Source: Pseudomonas sp. PDM18 (lineage in GTDB: Bacteria > Pseudomonadota > Gammaproteobacteria > Pseudomonadales > Pseudomonadaceae). From it: DNA of 64,000 bases. A program made the translations under genes and the position numbers. This document shows positions 43,966 to 56,250 of this stretch, piece by piece. A model generated the notes under the pieces. It saw only the letters and a program-made list of their open reading frames with translations, was not told the DNA's origin and ran no database searches. Location of the stretch: the NCBI RefSeq assembly GCF_014852585.1, contig NZ_JACVBX010000018.1, forward strand, positions 1 through 64,000, written 5' to 3'. Each line of letters starts with the position of its first letter. Position 1 is the stretch's first letter.

Positions 43966-45003
43966 TCAGCGCTTTGCCCAAGCCTGGAAACGCTGCTCCA
44001 GTGCATCCCCGTGCTCAGCCCAGAACGCCACGTTCATGCCCACGGCATTGGCGATGTTCTGCGGCGCGGTGGGCAGGTTGGCGGCGACGTCCGGCGCCAG
44101 CAGCTCAACGGCCTTGCGATTGGTCGGGCCGTAGGAAATGTTCTCGGCGAAGGCTTTCTGCTGCTGCGGCTGGCCGGCGAAGTTGACGAACTGCTCGGCC
44201 AGTTCCTTCTTGAACACACCCGAAGGCAGCGCCCAGAAGTCGAAGTCGTAGATGCCGCCGGCCCAGACCATGCGGAAGCCCTTCTGCTCGGCCTGCGCGG
44301 CGGCGATCCGGCCGTTGTAGGCGGAACTCATCACCACGGTGCCGTTGGCGAGATCGCGCACCGGGTCCTGGCCGGACTTCCACCAGTTGATGCTCGGTTT
44401 AAGTTCATCGAGCTTGCGGAAGGCACGGTCGACGCCGTCATTGGTGGCAAGCACCTTGTAGACGTCCTTGGGCGCGACGCCGTCGGCCATCAGGGCGAAC
44501 TCCAGGCTGTACTTGGCGCCCCAACGCAGGCCGCGCTTGCCGGGGAATTTCTTCGTGTCCCAGAAATCCGCCCAGCTGCCGGGCGTGCCCTGCAGCTTGC
44601 TCTGGTTGTAGGCAAGCAGCGTAGTCCAAACGAAGATGCCGACGCCGCACGGCTGCACCGCGCCGGGAACGAAATCGGCGGTGTTGCCCAGGGTCTTGGG
44701 ATCGAGCTTCATGAACAGCCCTTCCTCGCAGCCGCGTGCGAGCTCGGGGGCTTCGACTTCCACCACGTCCCAGGACACATGGCTGATCTCCACCATGCGC
44801 TTGAGCTTGGCCAGGTCGCCGTTGTAGGAACCGTGTACGACGGCGTTGCCGGTCACTTCCTTGAACGGTTTGTAGAAGGCCGCCTCCTGGGCTTCCTTGT
44901 TGGCGCCACCGAAGGAAATCACGGTGACGTAGTCCGCCAGCGCCGGCATCGCAGCGCTCCCCAGCAGGCCGAACAGCAGCCCTCCCCTTACCGCTCGCAA
45001 CAT
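43966..45003 (-). CDS. second PotD-like periplasmic binding protein
   Basis: A 345-aa paralogue of the agtB product with its own signal peptide (MLRAVRGGLLFGLLGSAAMP, cleaved after ALA). It has the same core blocks (VISFGGANKEAQEAAFY, QPCGVGIFVWTTLLAYN, SSAYNGRIAAAQ). AAGGAG precedes the ATG. It is 190 bp before agtA and 164 bp after agtR. It may give the transporter another substrate or act in sensing with AgtS. Confidence 0.88.
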   Translation of the reverse strand: MLRAVRGGLLFGLLGSAAMPALADYVTVISFGGANKEAQEAAFYKPFKEVTGNAVVHGSYNGDLAKLKRMVEISHVSWDVVEVEAPELARGCEEGLFMKLDPKTLGNTADFVPGAVQPCGVGIFVWTTLLAYNQSKLQGTPGSWADFWDTKKFPGKRGLRWGAKYSLEFALMADGVAPKDVYKVLATNDGVDRAFRKLDELKPSINWWKSGQDPVRDLANGTVVMSSAYNGRIAAAQAEQKGFRMVWAGGIYDFDFWALPSGVFKKELAEQFVNFAGQPQQQKAFAENISYGPTNRKAVELLAPDVAANLPTAPQNIANAVGMNVAFWAEHGDALEQRFQAWAKR

Positions 45004-45167
45004 CTTCTTCTCCTTGTTATCACGACGTACCGCATGAAGCCGGCAATCATTCCCTGCCTCACGCCCGCTAGATAGACGGTGTGTTACAGAAATCGGACAC
45101 GTCGCACAGAGTGGAGGGAAAATTCAGCGAGCAGTCTGCCGTAGGTCAAGCCGGCGTCGCAGATGAT

Positions 45168-45797
45168 TCAGACGAGCTTGTGTTCCATTGCGTAGCGCAC
45201 CAGATCGGCCACCGAGTTGGCGTTGAGTTTCTGCATCAACCGCGCCTTGTGGGTGCTGATGGTCTTGCTGCTGACCGCCAGTTGCTGGGCGATCTCGTTG
45301 ACACCCTCGCCGTGCACAAGGCGCTCGAACACCGAGAACTCGCGTTCCGACAGCAACGCATGGGGCGGGCGCGAGTCGGTGAGGCCGACTTCGAAGACCA
45401 TGCGGTCGGCGAGATCGGGGTCGATGTAGCGGCCGCCGCTGGCGACCTTGCGGATCGCCGTGAGCAGCAACGCAGGGTCGCTGTCCTTGGTGGCGTAGCC
45501 GGCGGCGCCGACCTTCAGCGCACGGGCGACCATCTGAACCTCGTCGTGCATCGACAGCATGAGGATCGCCGGCGGATTGTTCAGTGCGCGGATGCGTGGA
45601 ATGGCTTCCAGCCCGTTGACGCCGGGCATGGAGATGTCCAGCAGGACCACTTCGCAGGGCGTCTGGCGCAGGGTTTCGAGCAACTGCTCGCCATTGGTCG
45701 CCTCGCCTACCACCTGCAGGTCCTTGGCCATGCCGATCAGTTGCTTGATGCCCTCGCGCACGATCGTATGGTCTTCCGCCACCAGCACTCGAATCAC
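45168..45797 (-). CDS. agtR: NarL/LuxR-type response regulator, AgtR-like
   Basis: The 209-aa regulator has a receiver domain with the phosphorylated Asp at D54 (LLDISMPG) and K near 104 (YATKDSD), then a LuxR-type helix-turn-helix (LSEREFSVFERLVHGEGVNEIA). It is 51 nt after the sensor gene. The PAO1 homologue (PA0601) controls agtABCD and is needed for the response to peptidoglycan fragments and GlcNAc. Confidence 0.9.
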   Translation of the reverse strand: MIRVLVAEDHTIVREGIKQLIGMAKDLQVVGEATNGEQLLETLRQTPCEVVLLDISMPGVNGLEAIPRIRALNNPPAILMLSMHDEVQMVARALKVGAAGYATKDSDPALLLTAIRKVASGGRYIDPDLADRMVFEVGLTDSRPPHALLSEREFSVFERLVHGEGVNEIAQQLAVSSKTISTHKARLMQKLNANSVADLVRYAMEHKLV

Positions 45798-45848
45798 CGC
45801 CTTTCCTCCCGCTCCACGCTTGTCATTGTCGTTATGTTTGCCGTCCGG

Positions 45849-48260
45849 CTATGCGCTCCGGGAACGCAATGGCACGCGGATCAACAGCGTAGTGCCCTCG
45901 CCGGGCTGACTGTCGATCTGCAGGGTGCCGCCGAACATCAGCACCCGTTCGCGCATGCCCACCAGGCCAAAGGAAACGCCCTGGCGCGTGGCGTTCGGGT
46001 CAAAGCCCACACCGTCATCGGCGATACGCAGGCACAGCTCGCGCCCTTCGACGCTCAGTTGCAATTCCACAGTATGCGCCTGGGCATGGCGCATGACATT
46101 GGTCAGCGCCTCCTGGAGGATGCGGAACAACCCGATGGCCTTGGCGTCGGACAGCTCCGGCGGGTTCTCCGGCACCTGAACCAGGCAGGGAATCTGCGTG
46201 CGCGATTCGAAGCGGCGTGCCTGCCACTCCACCGCCGAGCCGATACCGGCATCGAGGATCGGCGGGCGCAGCGCGGTGGCGACGTCGCGCACCAGCTGAA
46301 ACAGTTGGGCGATCAGGCGCTTCATGTTGTCCAGGCGCTCGCGAAGACCAGTGTCCAGCTCGGCATAGGCCAGCTCGCACATGGAGGTTTCCAGCTTGAG
46401 CACGGTGAGCACCTGGCCCAGTTCATCGTGCACTTCGCGGGCGATGCGCGCCTTCTCCTCCTCCCGCACGCTCTCCAGATGCGCCGACAGCTCGCGCAGC
46501 TGTGCGCGGGAATCCTGCAGCTCCAGCTCGATCTGCTTGTGCTCGGTGATGTCCCAGACCACGCCATCCCAGGCCGGGCGACCGTCGTCCAGGGTGCGCA
46601 CGGTGGCCTTGATGTCGACCCAGCGCGGCTCGTGGCTGCGGGTGAGGATGCGGCCTTGCCACAGCCAGTTGCGGTGGCCTTCCACCGCCTCCAACTGGCT
46701 GGCCAGATAGCTTTCGCGCTCGGACGGATGCACCAGGCCCATGATGCCCAGGCCGCTCTCGCGCAGGTAACCGGGCGAGTAGCCTAGGGAGGTTTCACTG
46801 CCGCCAGTGATGAAGCTGATATAGGCGAAATCGGAGTCATCGTCCGGCGCATTGGGCTCCAGGCGGAACACCAGCCCCGGCACGTTGGCGGCGATGCCCT
46901 GCAGGCGCGCCTCACTCTCTTCCAGCGCGGCGCGGGCGCGGCGGCGTTCGGTAACGTCAGTGAGGAACACCAGCAGGTACTCCGAATCGCCGAAACGCAG
47001 GAAGCTCAGCGAAACGTCCGCCGGCAGCCACTGGCCGTCGGCGCGCAGGCAGCGGGTCTCGAAACTCAGCGGCGCTTCGTCGGCATTGCGTGCGCGGCGC
47101 CAAAGGTTGAGCCAGCGATCCATGTTCAGCGTCGGCTCGAAGTCGGACAGCGGCCGGTCCACCACTGCGCCCGGCAAGTAGCCAAGCATCTCCTCGGCCG
47201 CGCGGTTGGCGTAGCGCACATGACTGTCCCAGTTGACCCAGAGGATGCCCACGGTGCTGCTGTCGATGGCGAACTGGGTCAAACGCAGCGCCTGCTCCGC
47301 CGACTGGCGCAGTTCAATATCGCGACGGGCGGCGAGCAATCGCGACTCCAGGGCGTGGTGCTGGCGCCGCAGCCAGATCAGCGCGGCAATCGCAAATAGA
47401 AGCAGCAGGCCGAGCAGAATGCAGAGGTTCTGCCAGAAGCCAGGGGACGAGCCCAGGCGCGGGTAGGTCGGTTGCAGCCAGCGCTCGTGAAGCTGATCGA
47501 GGTCTTTGGCCGGCACCGCGCGCAGGGCCGCATCGATGATCCCGGCCAGCTCCGGCAGTCCGCGCCGGGTCGCCACGCGCAACAACTGCGGATAGCCGAT
47601 GTCGGCCACCACCAGCAGACCGGTGAATTCGGTTTCGCGGGTCAGGCGCGCCAGTTGCGCCTCGTCGATCACCGCATAGTTGGCTTCTCGGCCGAGTACC
47701 TTGCGCAGCACTTCGCGGTCGCTGTCAACGACCTGCAGGGTCAGCCCCGAGTAGGTGCCGCGCAGGTAGTCCACCACCGGGCCGGGGCCGCGCACGGAGA
47801 CGGACTCGCCTTCGCCGAGGGTATCCAGCTCCACCGAAGTGCCGCTACGGCGATCGCCCACAACGAGGCGAGGCACACGCAGGTAGGGATCGGAGAACAG
47901 CCAGTCGCGCAGCGTCGAAGGTGTTTGGCTGACGCCGGGCGCCAGGTCGATCTCGCCAGCGCGCACGGCTTTCTCCAGCGCGGCCTGATCAGGATAGGTG
48001 CGCCATTCCAGGCTGACGTGTAGGGCCTTGGCCAGCCACTCCAGCAGTTCGACGTTAGCCCCGGAGAGCTGCTGCAGGCGGCGATCCTGCTGCACATAAG
48101 GAGCTTCGAGCACGGCGCCGACGCGCAGCTGCGGGTGCTCGGCGAGCCACGCGAGTTGCGCCTGATCCAGGGTCAACGGCGGCGCCGCGGTTTCCGCCAC
48201 AGCCAGCAACGGCAGGCAGCACAGCCAGGCTAGACAGGCTTTCCAGAACAGACGTCTCAT
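45849..48260 (-). CDS. agtS: sensor histidine kinase with periplasmic solute-binding domain, AgtS-like
   Basis: An 803-aa membrane sensor. In order: signal/first helix (residues 1-25), a periplasmic family-3 solute-binding domain (about 40-265), a membrane helix (FWQNLCILLGLLLLFAIAAL, near 285), two PAS domains (about 330-580), a HisKA_3 domain with phospho-acceptor H611 (REVHDELGQ) and an ATPase domain ending ADDGVGFDP. No receiver domain, so it signals to agtR. The ATG at 48260 is chosen because a signal peptide begins there. Confidence 0.9.
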   Translation of the reverse strand: MRRLFWKACLAWLCCLPLLAVAETAAPPLTLDQAQLAWLAEHPQLRVGAVLEAPYVQQDRRLQQLSGANVELLEWLAKALHVSLEWRTYPDQAALEKAVRAGEIDLAPGVSQTPSTLRDWLFSDPYLRVPRLVVGDRRSGTSVELDTLGEGESVSVRGPGPVVDYLRGTYSGLTLQVVDSDREVLRKVLGREANYAVIDEAQLARLTRETEFTGLLVVADIGYPQLLRVATRRGLPELAGIIDAALRAVPAKDLDQLHERWLQPTYPRLGSSPGFWQNLCILLGLLLLFAIAALIWLRRQHHALESRLLAARRDIELRQSAEQALRLTQFAIDSSTVGILWVNWDSHVRYANRAAEEMLGYLPGAVVDRPLSDFEPTLNMDRWLNLWRRARNADEAPLSFETRCLRADGQWLPADVSLSFLRFGDSEYLLVFLTDVTERRRARAALEESEARLQGIAANVPGLVFRLEPNAPDDDSDFAYISFITGGSETSLGYSPGYLRESGLGIMGLVHPSERESYLASQLEAVEGHRNWLWQGRILTRSHEPRWVDIKATVRTLDDGRPAWDGVVWDITEHKQIELELQDSRAQLRELSAHLESVREEEKARIAREVHDELGQVLTVLKLETSMCELAYAELDTGLRERLDNMKRLIAQLFQLVRDVATALRPPILDAGIGSAVEWQARRFESRTQIPCLVQVPENPPELSDAKAIGLFRILQEALTNVMRHAQAHTVELQLSVEGRELCLRIADDGVGFDPNATRQGVSFGLVGMRERVLMFGGTLQIDSQPGEGTTLLIRVPLRSRSA

Positions 48261-48426
48261 GCCGACAGCACCATGTATTTCACTCGGGTCAAAGCAAATG
48301 GCCGGCATACCTTACAGCAACCCCGGTTGAACCCGGCACGCCTGCGCCTGACAAAGCTAATACAAGCCGCTAGGCTGGCCGCTCTCGCGCCCGCCGCTTG
48401 CTGCCCGCCAGACAGGGATATCTTCG

Positions 48427-49476
48427 ATGCCGCATTTTCCTCGCCCGACGTTTCTCGCCCTAAGCCTGTGCCTCGGCCTTGCACCACTGGGCGCCAGTCA
48501 GGCCGAAGACGCCAAGCCCGCTGCCGAAAAGCCGGCCGCTGCGCCGGTAGTGCGCCCGGCCGTGAGCGAGCGCAGCCAGGACGAAGCCAGCGGCCTGGTA
48601 CGCCAGTTGCCCGAAAGCGAACGCCAGGAACTCAAGGCCGGCGATGAAACCTTCCTGGCTCTGTGGCTGCCGGCCAATGCTGCCGACGCCTCGGGCGCAG
48701 TGATCCTGATTCCCGGAGATGGCGAAAGCGCCGACTGGCCGGTGGCGATCGGCCCGCTGCGGCGCAAATTGCCCGATGCCGGTTGGCAAACCCTGGCCGT
48801 CACCCTGCCCGATCCGCAAAGCACCGCGCCGATCCCACGGCCGAAGGAATCGCCGGACAAAGCCAGCGCCGACACCGATGCCACGGCCACCGACAGCGCC
48901 AGCAAACCCGAAGTGAAGGGCAGCGAAGGCAGCGCGACACCGACACCGGAAAGCACCGGCGAAGCCGGCAGCGCCGAGCCGGCCCAGGCCAGCGCCGAAG
49001 CCCCGCCGCCGCCCGCCGACCCGGTGGAACTGCGCAAGGCCCACGCAGAGCGGGTACTGGCGCGCATCCAGTCGGCCGTCGAACTGGCCCAGCAACACAA
49101 CCCGAAAACCATCGTCCTGCTCGGCCACGGCACTGGCGCCTACTGGGCGACCCGCTACCTGGGCGAACGCACGCCCGCCGAAATCAAGAACCTGCTGCTG
49201 GTGGCGCCGGAGATGCCGCGCGACTTCAAGCCGTCGCTGGACGAGACCGTGCCGCTGCTGAACCTCGCCACCGGCGACTTCTATTACAAGGACAAGGCGG
49301 CTGACGTGACGGCCGCCAAGCTGCGCCTGCAGGCAAGCAAGCGGCAGAAGGCGCCGAACTACGTGCAGATCGGCATGAACGCCCTGCCTGCCGACCTGGG
49401 CACCGAGCAGGAACAGCTCTACCGGCGCATCCGCGGCTGGCTGTCGATGCACCTTGAACCGATCGAGCAGCCCTGA
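48427..49476 (+). CDS. DUF3530 exported protein, alpha/beta-hydrolase-like
   Basis: A 349-aa protein with a signal peptide (MPHFPRPTFLALSLCLGLAP, cleaved near GASQA). A long low-complexity Ala/Glu/Pro/Ser segment (about residues 140-200) interrupts a DUF3530 fold. IVLLGHGTGAYWATRYL near residue 235 resembles a nucleophile elbow, with His-Gly in place of the serine, so classical hydrolase activity is doubtful. It is divergent from the sensor gene. Confidence 0.75.
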   Translation: MPHFPRPTFLALSLCLGLAPLGASQAEDAKPAAEKPAAAPVVRPAVSERSQDEASGLVRQLPESERQELKAGDETFLALWLPANAADASGAVILIPGDGESADWPVAIGPLRRKLPDAGWQTLAVTLPDPQSTAPIPRPKESPDKASADTDATATDSASKPEVKGSEGSATPTPESTGEAGSAEPAQASAEAPPPPADPVELRKAHAERVLARIQSAVELAQQHNPKTIVLLGHGTGAYWATRYLGERTPAEIKNLLLVAPEMPRDFKPSLDETVPLLNLATGDFYYKDKAADVTAAKLRLQASKRQKAPNYVQIGMNALPADLGTEQEQLYRRIRGWLSMHLEPIEQP

Positions 49477-49488
49477 GGGCCGCCCGAT

Positions 49489-50253
49489 TCAGCGAAAACC
49501 GCGACGCTGTCGCACCAGCAGGTAGGCGTCCTGGATCTCGCGGGTCCGGTTGGTCGCCGCAGCGATCCGCTCGGGGCTTGCGCCCATGCCTTCGAGCTTG
49601 TCCGGGTGGTTCTGACTGATCAGCTTGCGGTAGGCACGCTTGATCTCCTCCGGCTCGCTCTCCAGCGTCACGCCCAACAATCGCAGCGCTGCGGTGTAGG
49701 ACTCGCGCGGCGTGGCCGGAGGCTTCGGCGGCTCGGCGCCCGCCGACAGCGCCAGCACCCTGGAACGGGAAAGCCCCAGCGAGTCACCCCACTGCAGCAG
49801 CAGGTTCTTCTGCGCAGCGTTCGGCGCTCCACCTGCCCAGGCCATGCGCCAGCAGGCCTGGATCAACCCCTCGGCCGTGGCCTCCTGACCGTGACGCTGG
49901 CGCAGACCGGTGTCCAGCAACTCGCCGCCGAGCTTGCCGCGACCAAAGGCATCGATGGCCTGGCGACGAGCCTTGTCATCCAGTTGCAGACGCTGCATTT
50001 CAGCCCGCGCCTGCTGGATATGCGCATCGATCACACGCCCGCGGCTCTTGGCCAGCCGGCCAAGCAGCAGGAAGAGCAACTCCTGGTCGCCAACCCGCGG
50101 CCCACCGCGCAACTGATCGAACAGCCCCGTCCAGGTGCGTTGCTTCAGGCGCCGGTCGAGGACCTGGCCCAGCAAAGCGCCGAGCATGGCGCCCGGAATG
50201 CTCGCCAATGCCCAGCCGGCGATGACGCCTACCAAGGTGCCCGGCCAGAACAC
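49489..50253 (-). CDS. djlA: DjlA-like J-domain membrane protein
   Basis: A 254-aa co-chaperone-like protein: N-terminal membrane helix (TLVGVIAGWALASIPGAMLG), a TerB-like middle domain and a C-terminal J domain with the HPDKL tripeptide core (YRKLISQNHPDKL, near residue 225). It should stimulate DnaK at the inner membrane. GTG at 50253 fits the family N terminus (VFWPGT) and has GGAGG upstream. It starts 1 nt after murU. Confidence 0.87.
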   Translation of the reverse strand: MFWPGTLVGVIAGWALASIPGAMLGALLGQVLDRRLKQRTWTGLFDQLRGGPRVGDQELLFLLLGRLAKSRGRVIDAHIQQARAEMQRLQLDDKARRQAIDAFGRGKLGGELLDTGLRQRHGQEATAEGLIQACWRMAWAGGAPNAAQKNLLLQWGDSLGLSRSRVLALSAGAEPPKPPATPRESYTAALRLLGVTLESEPEEIKRAYRKLISQNHPDKLEGMGASPERIAAATNRTREIQDAYLLVRQRRGFR

Positions 50254-50254
50254 C

Positions 50255-51948
<1,694 letters not shown>

Positions 51949-52077
51949 TTCTATGGGTTCTCCACGGCGCTAGCCGTTGCGCGGGTCATGCTTTATTATC
52001 CAGCATCTTTTTGAGCCCATCGAGAGGCGTGCGGTCCGCTTTGGGCCGATGGCTCGCAGGAAGCCCGGATTAACAAG

Positions 52078-54846
52078 ATGGCAGTGAATTTCCCCGTGTT
52101 CCGTAGAAAATTCCCCTTACTGGTGACCGGTGGCCTGCTGGCTATGCAGCCGCTCGCCTCTGTGACCGCGGCACCCGGCGAGCAGTTCGCCTGCCAGCCT
52201 TCCGCGTCCGGCGCCTGGGACTGTTCCTCGCAGAACAGCGCCAGCAGCGTACCGCGCCCACAGCACGGCGCGAGCTCGGTCAGCGCCGGCGGCACCGCCG
52301 CCGCCAGCAGCTCGAAGTCCTCGGGCAGCTCGAGCAGCGCCGTCGAAGAGCCGAAACAACTGGTCACCGAGTCCGGCGGCCGCGGTCTGAAATCGCGAAG
52401 CAGCGACTACAGCCACCTCGACTGGATCCCACGCGACAAGCTCACCGCCGCCCAGCAGGCGGAAATGGGCCCGTATTGCGGCGGCGAGTATGTCGAACCG
52501 ATCCGTCCAGGCATGAACGACAAGACGCCGAACGACGAGGCTCCGACCTACGTTTCGGCGAAAGTGTCGCGCTACGAGCAGGAAAAGCAGATCGCCACCC
52601 TCGCGGGTAACGTGGTCCTGCGCCAGGGCAGCATGCAGGTGGAGGCCGACGAGGCCAACCTGCACCAGGCCGAGAACCGCGGCGAGCTGGTCGGTAACGT
52701 CAAGCTGCGCGACAACGGCGCCCTGATCGTCGGCGACCACGCCGAACTGCAACTGGACAACGGCGCGGCGAAGATCGACAACGCCGAGTACGTCATGCAC
52801 CAGGCGCAGATCCGCGGCAGCGCGCTGTACGCCAAGCGCCAGGAAGACGCGATCATCCAGCTCAAGGACGGCACCTACACCCGCTGCGAACCCAGCAGCA
52901 ACGCCTGGGTCCTCAAGGGCAACAACATCAAGCTGAACCCGGCCACCGGCTTCGGCACCGCGACCAACGCGACCCTGCGGGTGAAGGACATTCCAGTCTT
53001 CTACACCCCGTACATCTATTTCCCGATCGACAACCGTCGTCAGTCCGGCTTCCTGGCGCCGTCCTTCGCGAGCTCGACCGACACCGGCTTCACGCTGACC
53101 ACGCCGTACTACTTCAACCTGGCGCCCAACTACGACGCCACGTTGTACCCGCACTACATGGTCAAGCGCGGCCTGCTGATGGAAGGTGAGTTCCGCTACC
53201 TGACCCACAGCAGCGAGGGGCAGGTCACCGCTGCCTACCTGAACGACAAAAACGACGACCGCAAGGACTTCCCGCAGTACACTGACACCCGTTGGCTGTA
53301 CGGCTGGAAAAACGTCAGCGGGCTCGACTCGCGTGTCCTGGCGCAGGTGGACTACACCCGCATCAGCGACCCGTACTACTTCCAGGACCTGGATACCTCG
53401 CTGGGTATCGGTTCGCCGACCTACGTCAACCAGCAGGGCATCCTGACCTATCGTGGCGACAGCTATACCGCCAAACTGAACGCACAGTCCTACCAGCTGG
53501 CGACCGTGACTGACGTCACCCCGTACGATCGCCTGCCGCAGCTCACACTGGATGGCAAGCTGCCATTCAACCCGGGCGGATTGAACTTCACCTACAGCAC
53601 CGAGGCCGTGCGCTTCGATCGCGATCTGGATGACGGCTTCTACCGTCTCAACGAAAGCGATCCGACGCTCTATGCACGCCCAGATACCTACCTGCGTGGC
53701 CTGGCTCGCGCTACCGGCGATCGTTTCCACGCTGAACCGGGCATCAGCTTGCCGATGAATCGCAGCTGGGGCTTCCTGACGCCAACTGTCAAGGCCATGT
53801 ACACCAAGTACGACCTCGACCTGGACAGCCAGGGCAAGGCCACTCTGCCGAGCTACATCAACTACGACAGCAGCCCGGATCGCTCGCTGGGCCTGGCCAA
53901 GCTGGACAGCGGCCTGTACTTCGACCGCGACACCACCTTCGCTGGCACCAAGTTCCGCCAGACCCTGGAACCGCGCGCGATGTACTTGTACGTGCCGTAC
54001 AAGGACCAGGACAACCTGCCGACCTTCGATACCGGCGAATTCACCTTCAGCTATGACTCGCTGTGGCGTGAAAACCGCTTCACCGGACGCGACCGCATCG
54101 GCGATGCCAACCAGCTATCCCTCGGCGTGGGCTCTCGCTTCATCGAGGACGACGGCTTCGAGCGCGCCTACATCGCCGCCGGCCAGATCTACTACTTCAG
54201 CGACCGCCGCGTACAGCTGCCAGGCTTGACCGAAGACGACCTGCGCGCCAGCGGAGCGAAGAATCCGGACGCCGATACCTGGCGCTCGCCCTACGCGCTC
54301 ACCGGCATCTACCGCTTCGACCATGACTGGTACGCCAGCTCCGACTTCAACTGGAACCCGAACACGCACCACACCGACAACGGCAACCTGATGTTCCACT
54401 ATCAGCCCGAAGCCGATCCTCGCAAGGTGCTGAACGCCGGCTACCGCTACCGTGCGGACAGCAAGCGTTTCAACCCGAGCACGGGACAGTTCGAATACGG
54501 CAGCGACGAGTACAAGATCGAACAGCATGACCTCTCGTTCATCTGGCCGGTCCTGCCACAGTGGGCCGCCATCGGCCGCTGGCAGTTCGACTACAACCAG
54601 AGCCGTACGCTGGAAGCCTTCGGTGGCTTCGAGTACGACAGCTGCTGCTGGAAGCTGCGCCTGATCAATCGCTACTGGGTCGACTACGACGACGAGCAAT
54701 TCGTGACCTCGACGTCCAAGGCCGACCGCGGTGTATTCCTTCAAATCATCTTGAAAGGCCTTGGCGGCGTGGTTGGCAACCAGGTGGAAGGCTTCCTCGA
54801 CCAAGGTATCCAGGGTTATCGTCAACGTGAAGACAATGCTATGTAA
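52078..54846 (+). CDS. lptD: LPS-assembly outer-membrane protein LptD
   Basis: Inserts LPS in the outer leaflet. The 922-aa protein has an N-terminal signal region ([20 protein letters not shown]), a Ser/Ala-rich linker, a periplasmic OstA domain (about residues 160-270: [16 protein letters not shown]) and a C-terminal beta-barrel. Cysteines for the inter-domain disulfides are visible: two close to the N terminus ([13 protein letters not shown]) and an adjacent CC pair near residue 858 ([10 protein letters not shown]). The surA start overlaps its end, so the two are coupled. Confidence 0.95.
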   Translation: MAVNFPVFRRKFPLLVTGGLLAMQPLASVTAAPGEQFACQPSASGAWDCSSQNSASSVPRPQHGASSVSAGGTAAASSSKSSGSSSSAVEEPKQLVTESGGRGLKSRSSDYSHLDWIPRDKLTAAQQAEMGPYCGGEYVEPIRPGMNDKTPNDEAPTYVSAKVSRYEQEKQIATLAGNVVLRQGSMQVEADEANLHQAENRGELVGNVKLRDNGALIVGDHAELQLDNGAAKIDNAEYVMHQAQIRGSALYAKRQEDAIIQLKDGTYTRCEPSSNAWVLKGNNIKLNPATGFGTATNATLRVKDIPVFYTPYIYFPIDNRRQSGFLAPSFASSTDTGFTLTTPYYFNLAPNYDATLYPHYMVKRGLLMEGEFRYLTHSSEGQVTAAYLNDKNDDRKDFPQYTDTRWLYGWKNVSGLDSRVLAQVDYTRISDPYYFQDLDTSLGIGSPTYVNQQGILTYRGDSYTAKLNAQSYQLATVTDVTPYDRLPQLTLDGKLPFNPGGLNFTYSTEAVRFDRDLDDGFYRLNESDPTLYARPDTYLRGLARATGDRFHAEPGISLPMNRSWGFLTPTVKAMYTKYDLDLDSQGKATLPSYINYDSSPDRSLGLAKLDSGLYFDRDTTFAGTKFRQTLEPRAMYLYVPYKDQDNLPTFDTGEFTFSYDSLWRENRFTGRDRIGDANQLSLGVGSRFIEDDGFERAYIAAGQIYYFSDRRVQLPGLTEDDLRASGAKNPDADTWRSPYALTGIYRFDHDWYASSDFNWNPNTHHTDNGNLMFHYQPEADPRKVLNAGYRYRADSKRFNPSTGQFEYGSDEYKIEQHDLSFIWPVLPQWAAIGRWQFDYNQSRTLEAFGGFEYDSCCWKLRLINRYWVDYDDEQFVTSTSKADRGVFLQIILKGLGGVVGNQVEGFLDQGIQGYRQREDNAM

Positions 54847-56119
54847 GGCCCTGCGCCCGCTGATGCTGGGCGCGCTGTTGGCAAGTTCCGTCGTGCACGC
54901 CGAAGTGGTTCCGCTGGACCGTGTGGTCGCCATCGTCGACAACGACGTGGTGATGCAGAGCCAGCTGGACCAGCGCCTGCGCGAAGTCCGTGCAACCATT
55001 CAGAAGCGCGGTGCGCCGCTGCCCCCCGAGCACGTGCTGACCCAGCAGGTGCTCGAGCGTCTGATCATCGAGAACATCCAGCTGCAGATCGGCGACCGCT
55101 CCGGCGTTCGCATCACCGACGAAGAGCTGAACCAGGCCATGGGCACCATTGCCCAGCGCAACAACATGAGCCTGGATCAGTTCCGCGCCGCCCTCTCGCA
55201 CGATGGTCTGTCCTACGACGAGGCTCGCGAGCAGGTGCGCCGCGAGATGATCATCAGCCGTGTGCGCCAGCGTCGTGTGGCCGAGCGCATCCAGGTCAGC
55301 GAGCAGGAAGTGCAGAACTTCCTGTCTTCCGACCTCGGCAAGATCCAGCTCTCCGAAGAGTACCGCCTGGCCAACATCCTGATCCCGGTACCCGACAGCG
55401 CCTCGCCGGAAACCGTTCAGGCGGCGGCTCGTCAAGCTCAGGAAATGTACCAGCAGCTCAAGCAGGGTGCCGACTTCGGCCAACTGGCGGTTTCCCGCTC
55501 GGCCGGCGACAACGCCTTGGAAGGCGGCGAGATCGGCTGGCGCAAGGCTGCCCAACTGCCCTCCCCGTTCGACAGCATGGTCGGCAGCCTGGCCGTGGGC
55601 GACGTGACCGAGCCGGTTCGAACTCCGGGCGGCTTCATCATCATCAAGCTGGAAGAAAAGCGTGGTGGCAGCAAGATGCTGCGTGACGAAGTCCACGTCC
55701 GCCACATCCTGCTCAAGCCCAGCGAGATCCGCAGCGAAGAAGAGACCCAGCGTCTGGCCGAGAAGCTCTACGAGCGCATCCAGGCTGGCGAGAGCTTCGC
55801 CGATCTGGCGAAGAAGTTCTCCGAAGACCCGGGCTCCAAACTCAACGGCGGCGATCTCAACTGGGTCGACCCTGAATCCCTGGTACCGGAATTCCGCGAG
55901 GTGATGAACAACGCACCGCAAGGCCAGGTCACCAAGCCGTTCCGCTCCCCGTTCGGCTGGCACGTGCTGGAAGTCCTTGGCCGTCGCGCCACCGACAGCA
56001 GCGACAAGTTCCGCGAGCAACAAGCCGCCCAGACCCTCCGCGCACGCAAGTACGACGAGGAACTGCAGGCCTGGCTGCGCCAGATCCGCGACGAAGCCTA
56101 CGTCGAGATCAAGCAGTAA
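54827..56119 (+). CDS. surA: periplasmic chaperone/peptidyl-prolyl isomerase SurA
   Basis: Escorts outer-membrane proteins, including LptD, across the periplasm. After a signal peptide ending SVVHA the protein has a SurA N domain and two parvulin domains (about residues 175-275 with [10 protein letters not shown], and 290-385 with [17 protein letters not shown]). Start choice: GTG at 54827 gives 430 aa; ATG at 54836 gives 427 aa. Either overlaps the lptD end. Confidence 0.94.
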   Translation: MKTMLCKALRPLMLGALLASSVVHAEVVPLDRVVAIVDNDVVMQSQLDQRLREVRATIQKRGAPLPPEHVLTQQVLERLIIENIQLQIGDRSGVRITDEELNQAMGTIAQRNNMSLDQFRAALSHDGLSYDEAREQVRREMIISRVRQRRVAERIQVSEQEVQNFLSSDLGKIQLSEEYRLANILIPVPDSASPETVQAAARQAQEMYQQLKQGADFGQLAVSRSAGDNALEGGEIGWRKAAQLPSPFDSMVGSLAVGDVTEPVRTPGGFIIIKLEEKRGGSKMLRDEVHVRHILLKPSEIRSEEETQRLAEKLYERIQAGESFADLAKKFSEDPGSKLNGGDLNWVDPESLVPEFREVMNNAPQGQVTKPFRSPFGWHVLEVLGRRATDSSDKFREQQAAQTLRARKYDEELQAWLRQIRDEAYVEIKQ

Positions 56120-56140
56120 GCAGCGCGAGTCGCTCAATAA

Positions 56141-56170
56141 AGAAACCCGGCCCTGGCCGGGTTTCTTTTT
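56141..56170 (+). terminator. terminator after surA
   Basis: AGAAACCCGGCC and GGCCGGGTTTCT form a long perfect stem followed by TTTTTG. It separates lptD-surA from pdxA. Confidence 0.92.
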
Positions 56171-56250
56171 GCCAGTCGAACGCTTCGAAGAACCAGGGCT
56201 TCGTCGTACAGTAGGTCTATCCGTTGCAATTCCCGATTCGAGAGCCCCTG

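Noticed and set aside
52117-53730. 537-codon minus-strand frame inside lptD
   Set aside because: A shadow of lptD: composition follows the lptD codons in reverse, and no domain is recognisable.
54839-56137. 432-codon minus-strand frame inside surA
   Set aside because: Antisense to a full SurA with two parvulin domains; no independent evidence.
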